DNA from: Chitinophagales bacterium
GTDB taxonomy: Bacteria > Bacteroidota > Bacteroidia > Chitinophagales > CAIOSU01
Direction of reading: 5' to 3'
Assembly (NCBI GenBank): GCA_018401955.1
Contig: JAGYJT010000011.1
Coordinates: forward strand, 1-64,000
Length of the DNA: 64,000 nucleotides
Shown here: piece by piece, positions 25,941 to 34,667 of the stretch
Position numbering within the stretch: the stretch's first letter is position 1
How the letters are laid out: each line of letters begins with the position of its first letter
Notes under the pieces: model-generated
The model's database searches: none
What the model was told of the DNA's origin: nothing
The model's input: only the letters and a program-made list of their open reading frames with translations
Position numbers and translations under genes: made by a program

Positions 25941-27269
25941 GTGAGCACCCCAAATTTTACACCCGAGAAAGTTGATATAGTCCCTGGATATGTTTTTTCC
26001 AGTGAGCGTGGCTCATATAGAGTAATTAAGGAGCTAGGCGAGGGCGGCTTTGGCAGTGTGTACCTAGTAGAAGGGCAAGGTAAGAAATATGCTTTGAAGA
26101 TTACAAAAATGTGGAATTTTCTACCGCAGGAGCGTCAAGAATATGCGAAGCGTTTCAGGCAAGAGTATGAGCATGGAAGCAACCTTGACTCTGAGTTTGT
26201 AGTGCGTAGCCACGATTTTCACCATGTTGGTGGAAACCCCTATATGATTATGGACTTGTGCCCGGGCGGCTCATTGAGGGATATGGTGGGTAAACCATTG
26301 CCGCCTGCTGAAATAAACAGAATTGCATACGGAATATTAAAAGGCTTGGATACATTGCACAGCAAGGGAATTATCCATCGCGACATTAAGCCGGAGAACA
26401 TTTTGTTTAATGAAAACAAGAATACGGCCTTAGCAGATTTTGGTATATCGGCTTCAATAAAAAAGCGCCATACCATTACCAATTTCAGGGGACATGCCAA
26501 GCAAGTATTTGCTACCGGCACATACTCTCCACCTGAGCAAAGCGATCCTACCAAGGCATTTAAGGTAATGGGTAACACCAATGATATTTATGCCTTTGGC
26601 GTGGTGATGTATGAATTGCTCACCAAGGGCACATTACCCTATGGAGATTTTGATGCTTATATTGCCGATATGGCAGGCTACGAGGCAAGAAAGAAAGAAG
26701 GAACTTGGGATCGAAGCCTATTAGAACGAAGTGTTACAGATAGAATTTGGCTGGATGTAATTGACAAATGCCTTCGACCAGAAGCCACCGAGCGATATCA
26801 GTTTGCAACCGAGATAATTGATAAATTAAATTTAGGTGCAGGGTATTCCGTTCTTCGCAAAGAACCGATACCTGTATTGCCCCATCATCAGTGGATACTT
26901 AAAGTAATGAACGGTGATGAAATTGGCAGGGGTTATAACTTAACCAACTTACTTAACCTACAGGGCAAAAAACTACTTACCATAGGGTGGTTTAATCCTG
27001 AAAGCCCTTTTACCAATGATTTAGGTATAGTGGAGCAATATACCAACTACATCTCCAATTTTCACGCAACGCTTGAATACGATTCGGCCAGTAATTACTG
27101 GTATGTGCGCGATGGACAATGGCGCAACAAACAAGGAGTGCCAGGCTGGTACCGCTCTACCAATGGAGTTTTAGTAAACTCTATGCCAGTTGATGATAGG
27201 GGAGTGATGCTTCATCCGGAGGATATTGTTACCATAGGTGATACCACTATACAGGTTGTCATTCAATAA
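25941..27269 (+). CDS. Ser/Thr protein kinase with C-terminal FHA domain
   Basis: A 442-residue soluble protein with a GTG start 3 nt after the adaptor stop. The Hanks-type kinase domain (about 24-298) is complete: GEGGFGSV loop (33-40), Lys53 in ALKI, IIHRDIKPEN (Asp148), ADFGIS (Asp166) and GTYSPPEQ. The C-terminal ~120 residues (about 319-442) form an FHA-like domain with IGRGYN, YISNFHATLEY and RSTNGVLVNS. The Ser-x-x-His core is shifted to SNFH, and an extra loop is present. No membrane segment or PASTA repeats are seen, unlike PknB. It is the last gene of the locus and probably writes the marks that the FHA proteins read. Confidence 0.92.
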   Translation: MSTPNFTPEKVDIVPGYVFSSERGSYRVIKELGEGGFGSVYLVEGQGKKYALKITKMWNFLPQERQEYAKRFRQEYEHGSNLDSEFVVRSHDFHHVGGNPYMIMDLCPGGSLRDMVGKPLPPAEINRIAYGILKGLDTLHSKGIIHRDIKPENILFNENKNTALADFGISASIKKRHTITNFRGHAKQVFATGTYSPPEQSDPTKAFKVMGNTNDIYAFGVVMYELLTKGTLPYGDFDAYIADMAGYEARKKEGTWDRSLLERSVTDRIWLDVIDKCLRPEATERYQFATEIIDKLNLGAGYSVLRKEPIPVLPHHQWILKVMNGDEIGRGYNLTNLLNLQGKKLLTIGWFNPESPFTNDLGIVEQYTNYISNFHATLEYDSASNYWYVRDGQWRNKQGVPGWYRSTNGVLVNSMPVDDRGVMLHPEDIVTIGDTTIQVVIQ

Positions 27270-27417
27270 TGCTTTTAAACGTAACGTTTCACTTCACCGT
27301 TTTTTGATTCTGACTTGTAAATTAACTTTAACTTTATTGTTGTAATTTATTGATTTGCAATTTTATATCTGATGGGTTATCAATTCAATTTAAGCTGTGA
27401 TTTTCGTTGTTTTTGAA

Positions 27418-27425
27418 TAATTTTG
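27418..27425 (+). promoter_or_regulatory. -7 box upstream of the SSADH gene
   Basis: TAATTTTG matches TAnnTTTG and lies 63 nt before the ATG at 27489. The -33 element is not clear. The rest of the 219-nt gap (27270-27488) is AT-rich with no gene. Confidence 0.4.
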
Positions 27426-27488
27426 GCTCTCGCTTCGCTATTCTTGATGGTAGTTGTATATTGAGGTTGTATCAAAAATGGAGTATGT

Positions 27489-28850
27489 ATGCAGTCTATT
27501 AATCCAGCTACAGGGAAGGCACTTAAAGAGTACAAAACGCTTACTAGCGCCGAGGTTAGCGAAAAAATCAATTTGGGGCACAAGGTTTGGTTGGATTGGA
27601 AAAAGACAGATTATGAGCATCGGGCAAAGTTGATGCGCAAGGCCGCGGAACTAATGCGAGCCCAGAGCTATGAACTTGCAGTGCTCATGGCAGAAGAAAT
27701 GGGCAAGCCTTTAAAAGAAGGGACTTCGGAAGTAGATAAATGCGCCTGGGTATGCGATTACTATGCAGATAATGCAGCTGAGTTTCTACAAGATCAACAC
27801 ATCGCCAGTGATGCCAGTGAAAGCTATGTGCATTTTGAGCCACTTGGAATTGTATTGGCAGTAATGCCCTGGAATTTTCCATTTTGGCAAGTGTTCAGAT
27901 TTTTGGCACCTGCACTAATGGCAGGCAATGCTGCCGTGCTAAAACATGCTAGCAACGTGCCTGGCTGTTCGTTAGCTATTGAGCGGATGCTGCTGGAGGC
28001 AGGTTTTCCGCCGCAATTGTTTCAATCGCTGTTAATTGGCAGCAAACTGGTTCCGCAGGTAATTGAGCATCCGTTGGTTAGGGCAGTTACCCTAACAGGC
28101 AGCACGCCTGCGGGCAAAGCTGTTGCCGCTGCCGCAGGCAGTAATCTTAAAAAAACCGTATTGGAGCTTGGCGGTAGCGACCCATACATAATATTAGAAG
28201 ATGCCGACCTGAAACATGCGGCTAAGCAATGCGCTACCAGCAGGCTTATCAATAACGGACAGAGTTGCATTGCTGCCAAACGCTTTATTGTTGTAGAGGC
28301 GGTATATAATGAGTTTGTAAAGCTATTTGTAGCGGAGATGAACAATGCCGTTATGGGCGACCCTAAAGAGGAGGATACCACACTAGGGCCTATGGCTAGG
28401 CAAGACCTTAGAGACGATGTGCATGTGCAGGTGATAGAAAGTATTGTTAATGGCGCTAAAGTTTTATTAGGTGGGCAAGTGCCCAATAGGGAAGGGGCCT
28501 ACTATCCGGCAACAGTGCTGGCAGATGTGCACAAAGGCCAACCAGCTTACGACGAAGAGATTTTTGGTCCAGTGGCTTCCATTATAAAGGTAAAAAACGA
28601 AGATGAGGCCATATATGTAGCTAACGATACCAATTTTGGACTTGGGGCTGCCGTATTTACGCAAAATGCGGAGCGGGGTAAACGCATAGCTGCCAAGGCA
28701 CTTGATGCCGGCTGCTGTTTTGTAAATGCCTTTGTAAAATCAGACCCACGCCTGCCATTTGGCGGCATTAAGGAAAGTGGCTATGGTAGAGAATTGTCAC
28801 CTTTTGGCATTAAGGAGTTCGTAAATATCAAAACAGTGTACGTAGCTTAA
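27489..28850 (+). CDS. NAD(P)-dependent succinate-semialdehyde dehydrogenase
   Basis: A 453-residue aldehyde dehydrogenase of normal SSADH length (GabD/Sad group). Visible motifs are VMPWNFPFWQVFRFLAPAL (cofactor/oxyanion Asn), LTGSTPAGKAVA, the catalytic Glu in VLELGGSDPYI and the catalytic Cys in NNGQSCIAAKRFIV. The ending KSDPRLPFGGIKESGYGREL with KEFVNIKTVYV is typical of the family. It oxidises succinate semialdehyde to succinate in the cytosol, feeding the TCA cycle. No GABA transaminase gene is near. A related short-chain aldehyde is an alternative substrate. Confidence 0.92.
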   Translation: MQSINPATGKALKEYKTLTSAEVSEKINLGHKVWLDWKKTDYEHRAKLMRKAAELMRAQSYELAVLMAEEMGKPLKEGTSEVDKCAWVCDYYADNAAEFLQDQHIASDASESYVHFEPLGIVLAVMPWNFPFWQVFRFLAPALMAGNAAVLKHASNVPGCSLAIERMLLEAGFPPQLFQSLLIGSKLVPQVIEHPLVRAVTLTGSTPAGKAVAAAAGSNLKKTVLELGGSDPYIILEDADLKHAAKQCATSRLINNGQSCIAAKRFIVVEAVYNEFVKLFVAEMNNAVMGDPKEEDTTLGPMARQDLRDDVHVQVIESIVNGAKVLLGGQVPNREGAYYPATVLADVHKGQPAYDEEIFGPVASIIKVKNEDEAIYVANDTNFGLGAAVFTQNAERGKRIAAKALDAGCCFVNAFVKSDPRLPFGGIKESGYGRELSPFGIKEFVNIKTVYVA

Positions 28851-28934
28851 GGGTCATGTCAGAGTTTTGTAAAAATGACGAGCTTAGTTCCTATTAAGGT
28901 TTAATACCTTTAATTTGCCATCACAATACAACTT

Positions 28935-29627
28935 ATGAAGCCACGGATATTATTGGTAGAAGATGAGGAGCATTTGCTGGAAGCTGTAAAAATGAACCTT
29001 GAACTAGAGGATTATGAGGTAGTAGCAGTGACTGATGGCGAGCAAGCGCTAAATAAATTTAAAGATCAACGTTTCAATCTGATAGTGTTGGATGTGATGT
29101 TGCCGCGTATGGATGGCTATGAAGTATGCGAACACGTCCGCCTGTCTGATATGGACATTCCTATTCTTTTTCTAACCGCAAAGGGAGATAGCAACGATAA
29201 GATTAAAGGTTTTAAGGCCGGTGGGGATGATTACCTTCCTAAACCATTTAATCTTGAAGAATTGTTGTTAAGAGTTAAAGTATTGATAAAACATAGCCTT
29301 AAGGGCACCTCAGAAGAGGGTAGTTTAAAAATATACAAGTTCGGAGGAAATGAGGTTAATTTTTTAACCCATGAGGCCAAGGGTGTTAACGGCGATTTCC
29401 TGCTAACTAAACGCGAAGCAATGCTGCTAAAGCTGTTGATTGACAAAAAAGGCGAACCAGTCTCTAGAAACCAGATTTTACAATTTGTATGGGGATATGA
29501 TGTATATCCATCTACCCGCACGATTGACAATTTTATACTGTCTTTCCGAAAGTACTTTGAGTCAGATATGAAAGAACCCCAGCATTTTCATTCCGTAAGG
29601 GGTATCGGTTATAAGTTTACCGATTGA
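28935..29627 (+). CDS. OmpR-family response regulator (orphan)
   Basis: A 230-residue two-domain regulator. The receiver domain (1-120) shows LVEDEEHLLEA, the phospho-acceptor in LIVLDVMLPRMDGYEVC, the switch Thr in LFLTAKG and the Lys in GGDDYLPKPFNLEELLLR. The C-terminal winged helix (about 130-230) ends SFRKYFESDMKEPQHFHSVRGIGYKFTD. No kinase gene is next to it on the same strand. The histidine kinase at 29970 is convergent and has its own regulator, so this one is an orphan. A weak -7 box (TTAATTTG, 28910-28917) precedes it. Confidence 0.93.
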   Translation: MKPRILLVEDEEHLLEAVKMNLELEDYEVVAVTDGEQALNKFKDQRFNLIVLDVMLPRMDGYEVCEHVRLSDMDIPILFLTAKGDSNDKIKGFKAGGDDYLPKPFNLEELLLRVKVLIKHSLKGTSEEGSLKIYKFGGNEVNFLTHEAKGVNGDFLLTKREAMLLKLLIDKKGEPVSRNQILQFVWGYDVYPSTRTIDNFILSFRKYFESDMKEPQHFHSVRGIGYKFTD

Positions 29628-29730
29628 TTTTTATTGCACTAATGCGTTCATTCTGAACGTTTATTGATGCCCACTGCTATTGATTACACAATAATTTTCG
29701 TTGCAGTGTTAAAATAATCCTAACAATTGT

Positions 29731-29738
29731 TACTTTTG
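29731..29738 (+). promoter_or_regulatory. -7 box of the tRNA-Ser gene
   Basis: TACTTTTG, an exact TAnnTTTG match, ends 5 nt before the mature 5' end of the tRNA, the expected spacing for a short tRNA leader. Confidence 0.6.
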
Positions 29739-29743
29739 CCCTC

Positions 29744-29828
29744 GGAGAGATGGCAGAGCGGTCGAATGCGGCGGTCTTGAAAACCGTTGACTGTTAAAGG
29801 TCCGGGGGTTCGAATCCCTCTCTCTCCG
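29744..29828 (+). tRNA. tRNA-Ser(UGA)
   Basis: An 85-nt cloverleaf with a long variable arm. The acceptor stem is GGAGAGA/TCTCTCC with discriminator G. The anticodon loop CTTGAAA (29776-29782) carries anticodon TGA, and the T-arm GGGGG-TTCGAAT-CCCTC is intact. The long variable arm and the G73 discriminator are class II serine tRNA features. CCA is not encoded. It reads UCA and other UCN codons. Confidence 0.95.
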
Positions 29829-29830
29829 CT

Positions 29831-29860
29831 TTCGTCCGCCAAAGCTTTAGCGGTGGCGGG
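29831..29860 (+). repeat. Short GC-rich inverted repeat after the tRNA
   Basis: CCGCC (29836-29840) and GGCGG (29855-29859) flank AAAGCTTTAGCGGT, with an alternative CCGC/GCGG pairing. GC content is far above the surroundings. It resembles the palindromic intergenic units scattered in Bacteroidota genomes, judged from memory and not from a search. Confidence 0.4.
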
Positions 29861-29905
29861 CTTACCCCGAAACCAGAAATGGTTCAGGGACTAGAAACAT
29901 TAGTG

Positions 29906-29938
29906 AAGCGGGCTTCGTCGGACGAAGCCCGCTTTTTT
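29906..29938 (+). terminator. Strong rho-independent terminator after tRNA-Ser
   Basis: A perfect 14-bp stem, AAGCGGGCTTCGTC (29906-29919) and GACGAAGCCCGCTT (29921-29934), followed by TTTTTTGT. It lies 78 nt past the tRNA and 32 nt before the stop of the convergent kinase gene, and may terminate the tRNA transcript. Confidence 0.85.
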
Positions 29939-29969
29939 GTTTGGACGAATGTGTGCACGAGTTTAGTTT

Positions 29970-31445
29970 TCACCTACTCTGGTACAGCGGCAACTTAAAG
30001 TTAAAAGAGCTACCCTCATGCTCTTTGCTTTTAAGGTCGAGAGTGGAGTTGTGCAAGTCTAGTATTTTTTTAGCGATTGCCAACCCCAGCCCTGTACTGT
30101 TCTTTAGGTCGGTAAAGTTGTTGGCCCGGTAATACCTCGCAAATATTTGTTCTCGTTCATCCTCTGGTATTCCTATTCCGGTATCGCTTACGGTAACTTC
30201 TACTTTTGAGTTGCTGCTTTTTGTGGTTTTAATGGTGATTTTACCGCCTTGTGGTGTAAATTTCATTGCATTGTCAATCAAGTTTTGCATCACCCGTTCA
30301 ATAAGCGATATATCTGCAAACACGGGCGGAAGCTCTTTTGAAAGCTCTGTATCAATACTGATGTTTTTGTTTTTGGCAATTAACTGATATTTATTGATAA
30401 TATCCGCGACCAACTCACTTATTATAAAAGGTTCTTTTTTAGCCTGCACTTGGTTCGCTTCAAGTTTGCTAAGCTCAAACAGCTCATTTACCAACCTATC
30501 AAGCTTTTCAGCACTTTCACTTACCGTATTTATATACTGTTTCCTTTTTTCCTCGGTTATGGTGCTTTCTTTCATTTGTAGGGTTTCTGCATAGCCCCTT
30601 ATTATGGCAATTGGCGTGCGCAAATCATGCGATACATTGGCAATCAGTTCACGTCTCAGGTTTTCTACCTCTTTAAGCTTCTCTATGTTGAGGGTTAAAA
30701 TATCGGCCATTTCATTAAACATTATACCCAACTCTTTTACATCGCCAGTTGATTTAACATCAACTCTAGCGGTTAGGTCACCCTCTCTAAATTTTTGCAT
30801 CACCTCAATTATTTTACTGAAATTGTTGGTAATAATGCGAATGATAAACAAACCTATCAACAAAGTAACCAGCAACGTTACAATCATGGTTCGGGTGCCT
30901 ATGTTTAGCATATAACTGGCAAACAAAGAACTAGATGCAGCATAATACTCTTGTCCTGAAAGGACAACATACACATATGCATACAACATGTTGTTCATGG
31001 AAATTGGGGAGGCAGAAAAAACTTTTTGGGTGCTAGGGTCTAATGGGTCATCACCTTTTATTGTCGCACCAGTAGTGTCGGTAATGAAACGCAGAATAGG
31101 TTCAATATTTACCGCATCAAGTGAAGTTTCTTTATCTGAGGGGTACCATGTTATGATTTTACCTTCAGGGTCAAGCAAATATACCTCAAGGCTCGGATTG
31201 ATAACCATTACACTGTGAAAAAGCTCCTCCCATGCAGGCTTAATAACTTCCCCATCATAAAATGGGGTTGAGTTTTTTACGATGTTGTAGGCCGTATCAT
31301 GGTTTAGTCGTTGATTTACCTGATCAAAATACTGGTTTGAATAGGTAACCGTTATATAGGTATAAACCGCCCCTACCATAGCCAGAAGCACAAAAAACAC
31401 TAAAGATATTTTCCAGAACAGGCTATTGAAATTCTTTTTTTTCAT
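29970..31445 (-). CDS. HAMP-domain sensor histidine kinase
   Basis: A 491-residue membrane sensor. Transmembrane helices lie at about 12-31 and 182-204, enclosing a periplasmic sensor region of ~150 residues. HAMP follows (about 205-258), then HisKA with SHDLRTPIAIIRGYAETLQM (acceptor His) and HATPase_c with NLIDNAMKFTPQGG, VSDTGIGIPEDER and STGLGLAIAKKIL. It starts 7 nt after the stop of the response regulator gene, forming a regulator-kinase operon. The stimulus is unknown; the periplasmic domain looks like a PAS/dCache-type fold. Confidence 0.93.
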   Translation of the reverse strand: MKKKNFNSLFWKISLVFFVLLAMVGAVYTYITVTYSNQYFDQVNQRLNHDTAYNIVKNSTPFYDGEVIKPAWEELFHSVMVINPSLEVYLLDPEGKIITWYPSDKETSLDAVNIEPILRFITDTTGATIKGDDPLDPSTQKVFSASPISMNNMLYAYVYVVLSGQEYYAASSSLFASYMLNIGTRTMIVTLLVTLLIGLFIIRIITNNFSKIIEVMQKFREGDLTARVDVKSTGDVKELGIMFNEMADILTLNIEKLKEVENLRRELIANVSHDLRTPIAIIRGYAETLQMKESTITEEKRKQYINTVSESAEKLDRLVNELFELSKLEANQVQAKKEPFIISELVADIINKYQLIAKNKNISIDTELSKELPPVFADISLIERVMQNLIDNAMKFTPQGGKITIKTTKSSNSKVEVTVSDTGIGIPEDEREQIFARYYRANNFTDLKNSTGLGLAIAKKILDLHNSTLDLKSKEHEGSSFNFKLPLYQSR

Positions 31446-31452
31446 GTTTCGT

Positions 31453-32154
31453 TTATATGTCGGTAAAACGGTAGCCTACACCCCATGTGGTAAGTATAAA
31501 GTGGGGCGAGGCCAGATCATGTTCTATTTTGGCTCTCAACCGATTGATATGTGAGTTAACTGTATGCTCATACCCACTAAACTCATATCCCCAAACCTGT
31601 TTTAAAAGGCTGTCTCGGCTAAAACTTTTACCAGGATTGGACATAAATAGGTAGAGTAGGTCAAATTCTTTAGGGGTAAGGTCAATTTTTACCTCATTAA
31701 GGGTCACTTTCCGTTTCAGTGGGTCAATGGATAGCCCATCATAGGTAATTGCTTCATCCGATGCATTTATTCCCTTATCTATTTCGGTTCGCCTTATGAT
31801 GGCCTTTACCCGAGCAATAAACTCCCTTATGCTGAAAGGCTTGGTAAGATAATCATCCGCACCAGTTTCCAGCCCAATAATTTTATCAATTTCTTCACTA
31901 CGTGCTGTGAGCATCATTATTGGAGTGAAATTTTTGTTGGCTCTTAGTTTCTTACATATCTCAATGCCGTCAATATCGGGCAGCATGATATCCAGAATAA
32001 TCAAATCATATTGATTGTTACTCGCTAGCTCTAAACCATCATAACCGCATAGTGCTTTTGTTGTTTGGCAATGGATATCTTGCAAGTGGATATCAACTAG
32101 CTCAACTATACTTAAGTCGTCCTCAACAATTAAGATGCTTTTTATAGAATTCAT
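31453..32154 (-). CDS. OmpR-family response regulator, partner of the HAMP kinase
   Basis: About 233 residues from the ATG at 32152-32154. An upstream TTG at 32178 would add 8 unlikely residues. The receiver domain shows ILIVEDDLSIVELVD, the phospho-acceptor in LIILDIMLPDIDGIEIC, LTARSEE and GADDYLTKPFSIREFIAR. The winged-helix output domain contains LTPKEFDLLYLFMSNPGKSF and ends RAKIEHDL, TTWGVGYRF. It is followed after 7 nt by the HAMP histidine kinase gene and is its cognate regulator. The regulon is unknown. Confidence 0.94.
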   Translation of the reverse strand: MNSIKSILIVEDDLSIVELVDIHLQDIHCQTTKALCGYDGLELASNNQYDLIILDIMLPDIDGIEICKKLRANKNFTPIMMLTARSEEIDKIIGLETGADDYLTKPFSIREFIARVKAIIRRTEIDKGINASDEAITYDGLSIDPLKRKVTLNEVKIDLTPKEFDLLYLFMSNPGKSFSRDSLLKQVWGYEFSGYEHTVNSHINRLRAKIEHDLASPHFILTTWGVGYRFTDI

Positions 32155-32197
32155 GTTGCTGGTGCTTAATAGTAGCAATAATACTTAAAGATAATAA

Positions 32198-32234
32198 TGG
32201 GTGGCGAAGTTTTAGCCAAAAACTTCGCCACCCA
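32198..32234 (-). terminator. Terminator of the lipoprotein gene at 32268
   Basis: A perfect 16-bp stem, TGGGTGGCGAAGTTTT (32198-32213) and its complement (32219-32234), with a 5-nt loop. It lies 33 nt past the stop at 32268 on the minus strand and upstream of the two-component operon, so it separates the units. Confidence 0.85.
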
Positions 32235-32267
32235 CACTTTCAACAGAAAACCACCTATGTTTATTGC

Positions 32268-33194
32268 TTATCTAACTGTTGGGCAATTAACCAAAGCAAC
32301 GCCAGTAGCCAAAATATTTGAGCTTTGAGCAGAAGTTAAATCGCTTACATTATTGAAATCGGCATTGTCGTAAGGGTTAACGCTCCATAAAGGTGAATAA
32401 CCATTAGATGTAGGTGAAGTAGCCAATACATTATGTGTTTGGTCAGTGCCCATTTCGGTTCTGAAACCTGAACCTGGGCCACCATTAGGTTGATCGGGGT
32501 TGATGTTAAAAGTTACATAAATAGGTGAGGTTGGTACCTTACCACTTACGGCAGTTAAGTTGGCCTCATCAAATGTGAAGTAAACGCAAACTTTACCTTT
32601 GTACCAGCCACGCACCAATGTTTGCGAGCCACCACCAAACTTTTTGCTAGCGGTGCTACCGTCAGGTACCACTGGGCAGTTTACAATCATGGTAGTTGTT
32701 TCAATTGCGTAGCCTTTGTTTTGTATTTCGCTAAAAGAGGTTACTTCGTTAGCAACGTAATCAGAAGGCACTGTTACCTTATTCACCAACCAAAAATCGT
32801 TATACCCAATTTCACCAGGTAGTACGTCAATGATGTTCAATTGTCCTTCAACGGGTGTGCTTTTACCTTCCTTAAACAATACATAAATTGGGGCTGGTAC
32901 ATCAGGTTTTATATCAAAATTATAATATTCGGTAACGGCACCGGTAGGGCTGTATCCCTTCGTGATAAATGGGGCTACATCAAAATTGATAGGTTCGTTT
33001 GCAGCTGGTAATCCGTTTGAGGCATCGCGCACCATAAGTGCTCCGGCGGCTGAGCTAAATCGGTCAATTGATACCTTTTCGGCAGTATCGGGGTTTTTGC
33101 CCATTGCGGTGTTGTCTTCATCATCTTTGCTGCAACCAGCGAAGGCAATTGACAAGGTTGTTATTGCTAATAGTAGGAAATTTACTTTTTTCAT
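32268..33194 (-). CDS. Hypothetical secreted lipoprotein
   Basis: About 308 residues from ATG 33192-33194, where the sequence MKKVNFLLLAITTLSIAFAGC gives a signal peptide with a lipobox (FAGC). The longer frame to 33248 starts at a non-ATG codon and would bury the signal. The mature protein is Asp/Asn/Pro-rich and beta-like. It has two similar segments (PFITKGYSPTGAVTEYYNFD and then APIYVLFKEG, versus later SPIYVTFNINPDQPNGG), and no Cys beyond the lipobox and two NCP motifs (IVNCPVVPDG and LVNCPTVR). I do not recognise the family. It has a near-perfect promoter and a strong terminator, and is monocistronic. Confidence 0.8.
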   Translation of the reverse strand: MKKVNFLLLAITTLSIAFAGCSKDDEDNTAMGKNPDTAEKVSIDRFSSAAGALMVRDASNGLPAANEPINFDVAPFITKGYSPTGAVTEYYNFDIKPDVPAPIYVLFKEGKSTPVEGQLNIIDVLPGEIGYNDFWLVNKVTVPSDYVANEVTSFSEIQNKGYAIETTTMIVNCPVVPDGSTASKKFGGGSQTLVRGWYKGKVCVYFTFDEANLTAVSGKVPTSPIYVTFNINPDQPNGGPGSGFRTEMGTDQTHNVLATSPTSNGYSPLWSVNPYDNADFNNVSDLTSAQSSNILATGVALVNCPTVR

Positions 33195-33232
33195 TTGTAT
33201 GCGTTTTTGTGGTAAGTGATTAAGTACTTGTA

Positions 33233-33262
33233 CAAACCTAAAAATCAAGTATCACAGAACAA
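33233..33262 (-). promoter_or_regulatory. Consensus Bacteroidota promoter for the lipoprotein gene
   Basis: On the minus strand, TTG (complement of 33260-33262), 19 nt, then TAGGTTTG (complement of 33233-33240). Both elements and the spacing match the vegetative consensus. The start codon is 39 nt downstream of the -7 box. Confidence 0.65.
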
Positions 33263-33373
33263 TCACGAAACCATAACGAATCAATAGGTTTAAGATTTAT
33301 CTCAAAGGGGCTATGTAACTATTGTCACTCATTACGATTTTATTAAACTATAGCTTGTGTATAAACTAGCTAT

Positions 33374-34636
33374 ATGAAAACCCAACACACAGTAGTAGTT
33401 ATTGGCGGCGGTACCGGTGGAATAATGACCGCAGCCCAACTGTTAAAAAGAGCGCCTAAATTAGACGTGGCAATAATTGAACCAGCAGATAGCCATTATT
33501 ACCAACCAGCATTTACCTTGGTTGGTGCTGGCACTTACGATTATGAGGATACCAAACGGCCAATGGCTTCGGTAATTCCCCAAAACGCCCAATGGATACA
33601 AGATTATGCTGCTAAGATAGATGGCGCTAATAATACCGTTACACTTAAATCGGGCGACGAAGTTGGTTATGAGTACTTGGTGCTATCACCGGGCTTGGTA
33701 ATGGATTTATCTCTGATTGAGGGTTTAGAGGAAGCAATGGGGAAGGATGGAGTGTGCAGCAACTACATTGACCCCAATTATACTTGGGAGGTGATAAAAA
33801 ACTTTAAAGGTGGCAATGCGGTGTTTACGCAACCCACTACGCCTATTAAGTGCGGTGGAGCGCCACAAAAGGCAGCTTATATGTCAGCAGATTATTTCCG
33901 AAAACAGGGCTTAGCGGCTAAAACTAATTTGGTATACGCCACGCCTGGCTCTGTAATATTTGGAGTAAAAGAGTTTGCGGCTCCGCTTATGGAAGTTATC
34001 CATAGATACCATATTCATTTTAAGCCCTTTTATGCCCCTGTAAAAATTGATTCGATTAAAAAGGAGGTTCATTTCAAAAGCGTTGCGCCTGATGATAATA
34101 AGTGTACCATTAATGAGGGCAATGTGCTTAAAGAGTCCATAGTAGGCGAATCGACTATCATTATGCCTTACGATATGCTGCATATAGCACCACCTCAGGT
34201 AGCGCCAACGTTTATTAGGGAATCTGATTTGGTAAATGCCGCAGGTTGGGTGGATGTTAACCATCATACATTACAGCATAATAAATACGCCAATATTTTT
34301 GGAATTGGCGATGTAGCGGCATTGCCAACGGCTAAAACCGGCGCTGCAATTCGCAAACAAGTGCCCATTGTAGTTGATAGTATTTTGCGCCTGCAAAGAA
34401 AAGAGGGGTTGAGTCCAAAAGTTTATGATGGTTATTCTTCTTGCCCTTTGGTAACGGGTTACGGTAAAATGCTTTTGGCAGAGTTTAATTACAAAAACGA
34501 ATTTACGCCAGATCCCAAACTAAAGCAGTTGCTGATATTTGATTCTACTAAAGAACACTGGCGTATGTGGATTTTAAAAAAGTACATTTTGCCATACCTA
34601 TACTGGAATAAAATGATGAAGGGGCAAGATGTGTAG
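33374..34636 (+). CDS. Type II sulfide:quinone oxidoreductase-like flavoprotein
   Basis: A 420-residue FAD/NAD-binding oxidoreductase. The dinucleotide motif VVVIGGGTGGIMTAAQLL is at the N-terminus, then YYQPAFTLVGAGTYDYED. Two candidate redox cysteines lie in TPIKCGGAPQKAAY and YSSCPLVTGYGKMLLAEF, the same contexts as in mitochondrial SQOR and bacterial type II SQR. The C-terminal PYLYWNKMMKG is amphipathic and could dock on the membrane. It would oxidise sulfide and pass electrons to quinone, for detoxification or energy. A c-type cytochrome gene lies 2.3 kb downstream. No persulfide dioxygenase is adjacent. Confidence 0.85.
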   Translation: MKTQHTVVVIGGGTGGIMTAAQLLKRAPKLDVAIIEPADSHYYQPAFTLVGAGTYDYEDTKRPMASVIPQNAQWIQDYAAKIDGANNTVTLKSGDEVGYEYLVLSPGLVMDLSLIEGLEEAMGKDGVCSNYIDPNYTWEVIKNFKGGNAVFTQPTTPIKCGGAPQKAAYMSADYFRKQGLAAKTNLVYATPGSVIFGVKEFAAPLMEVIHRYHIHFKPFYAPVKIDSIKKEVHFKSVAPDDNKCTINEGNVLKESIVGESTIIMPYDMLHIAPPQVAPTFIRESDLVNAAGWVDVNHHTLQHNKYANIFGIGDVAALPTAKTGAAIRKQVPIVVDSILRLQRKEGLSPKVYDGYSSCPLVTGYGKMLLAEFNYKNEFTPDPKLKQLLIFDSTKEHWRMWILKKYILPYLYWNKMMKGQDV

Positions 34637-34667
34637 TAAAGATATTTTGATTTGTGAATATTGCCCC

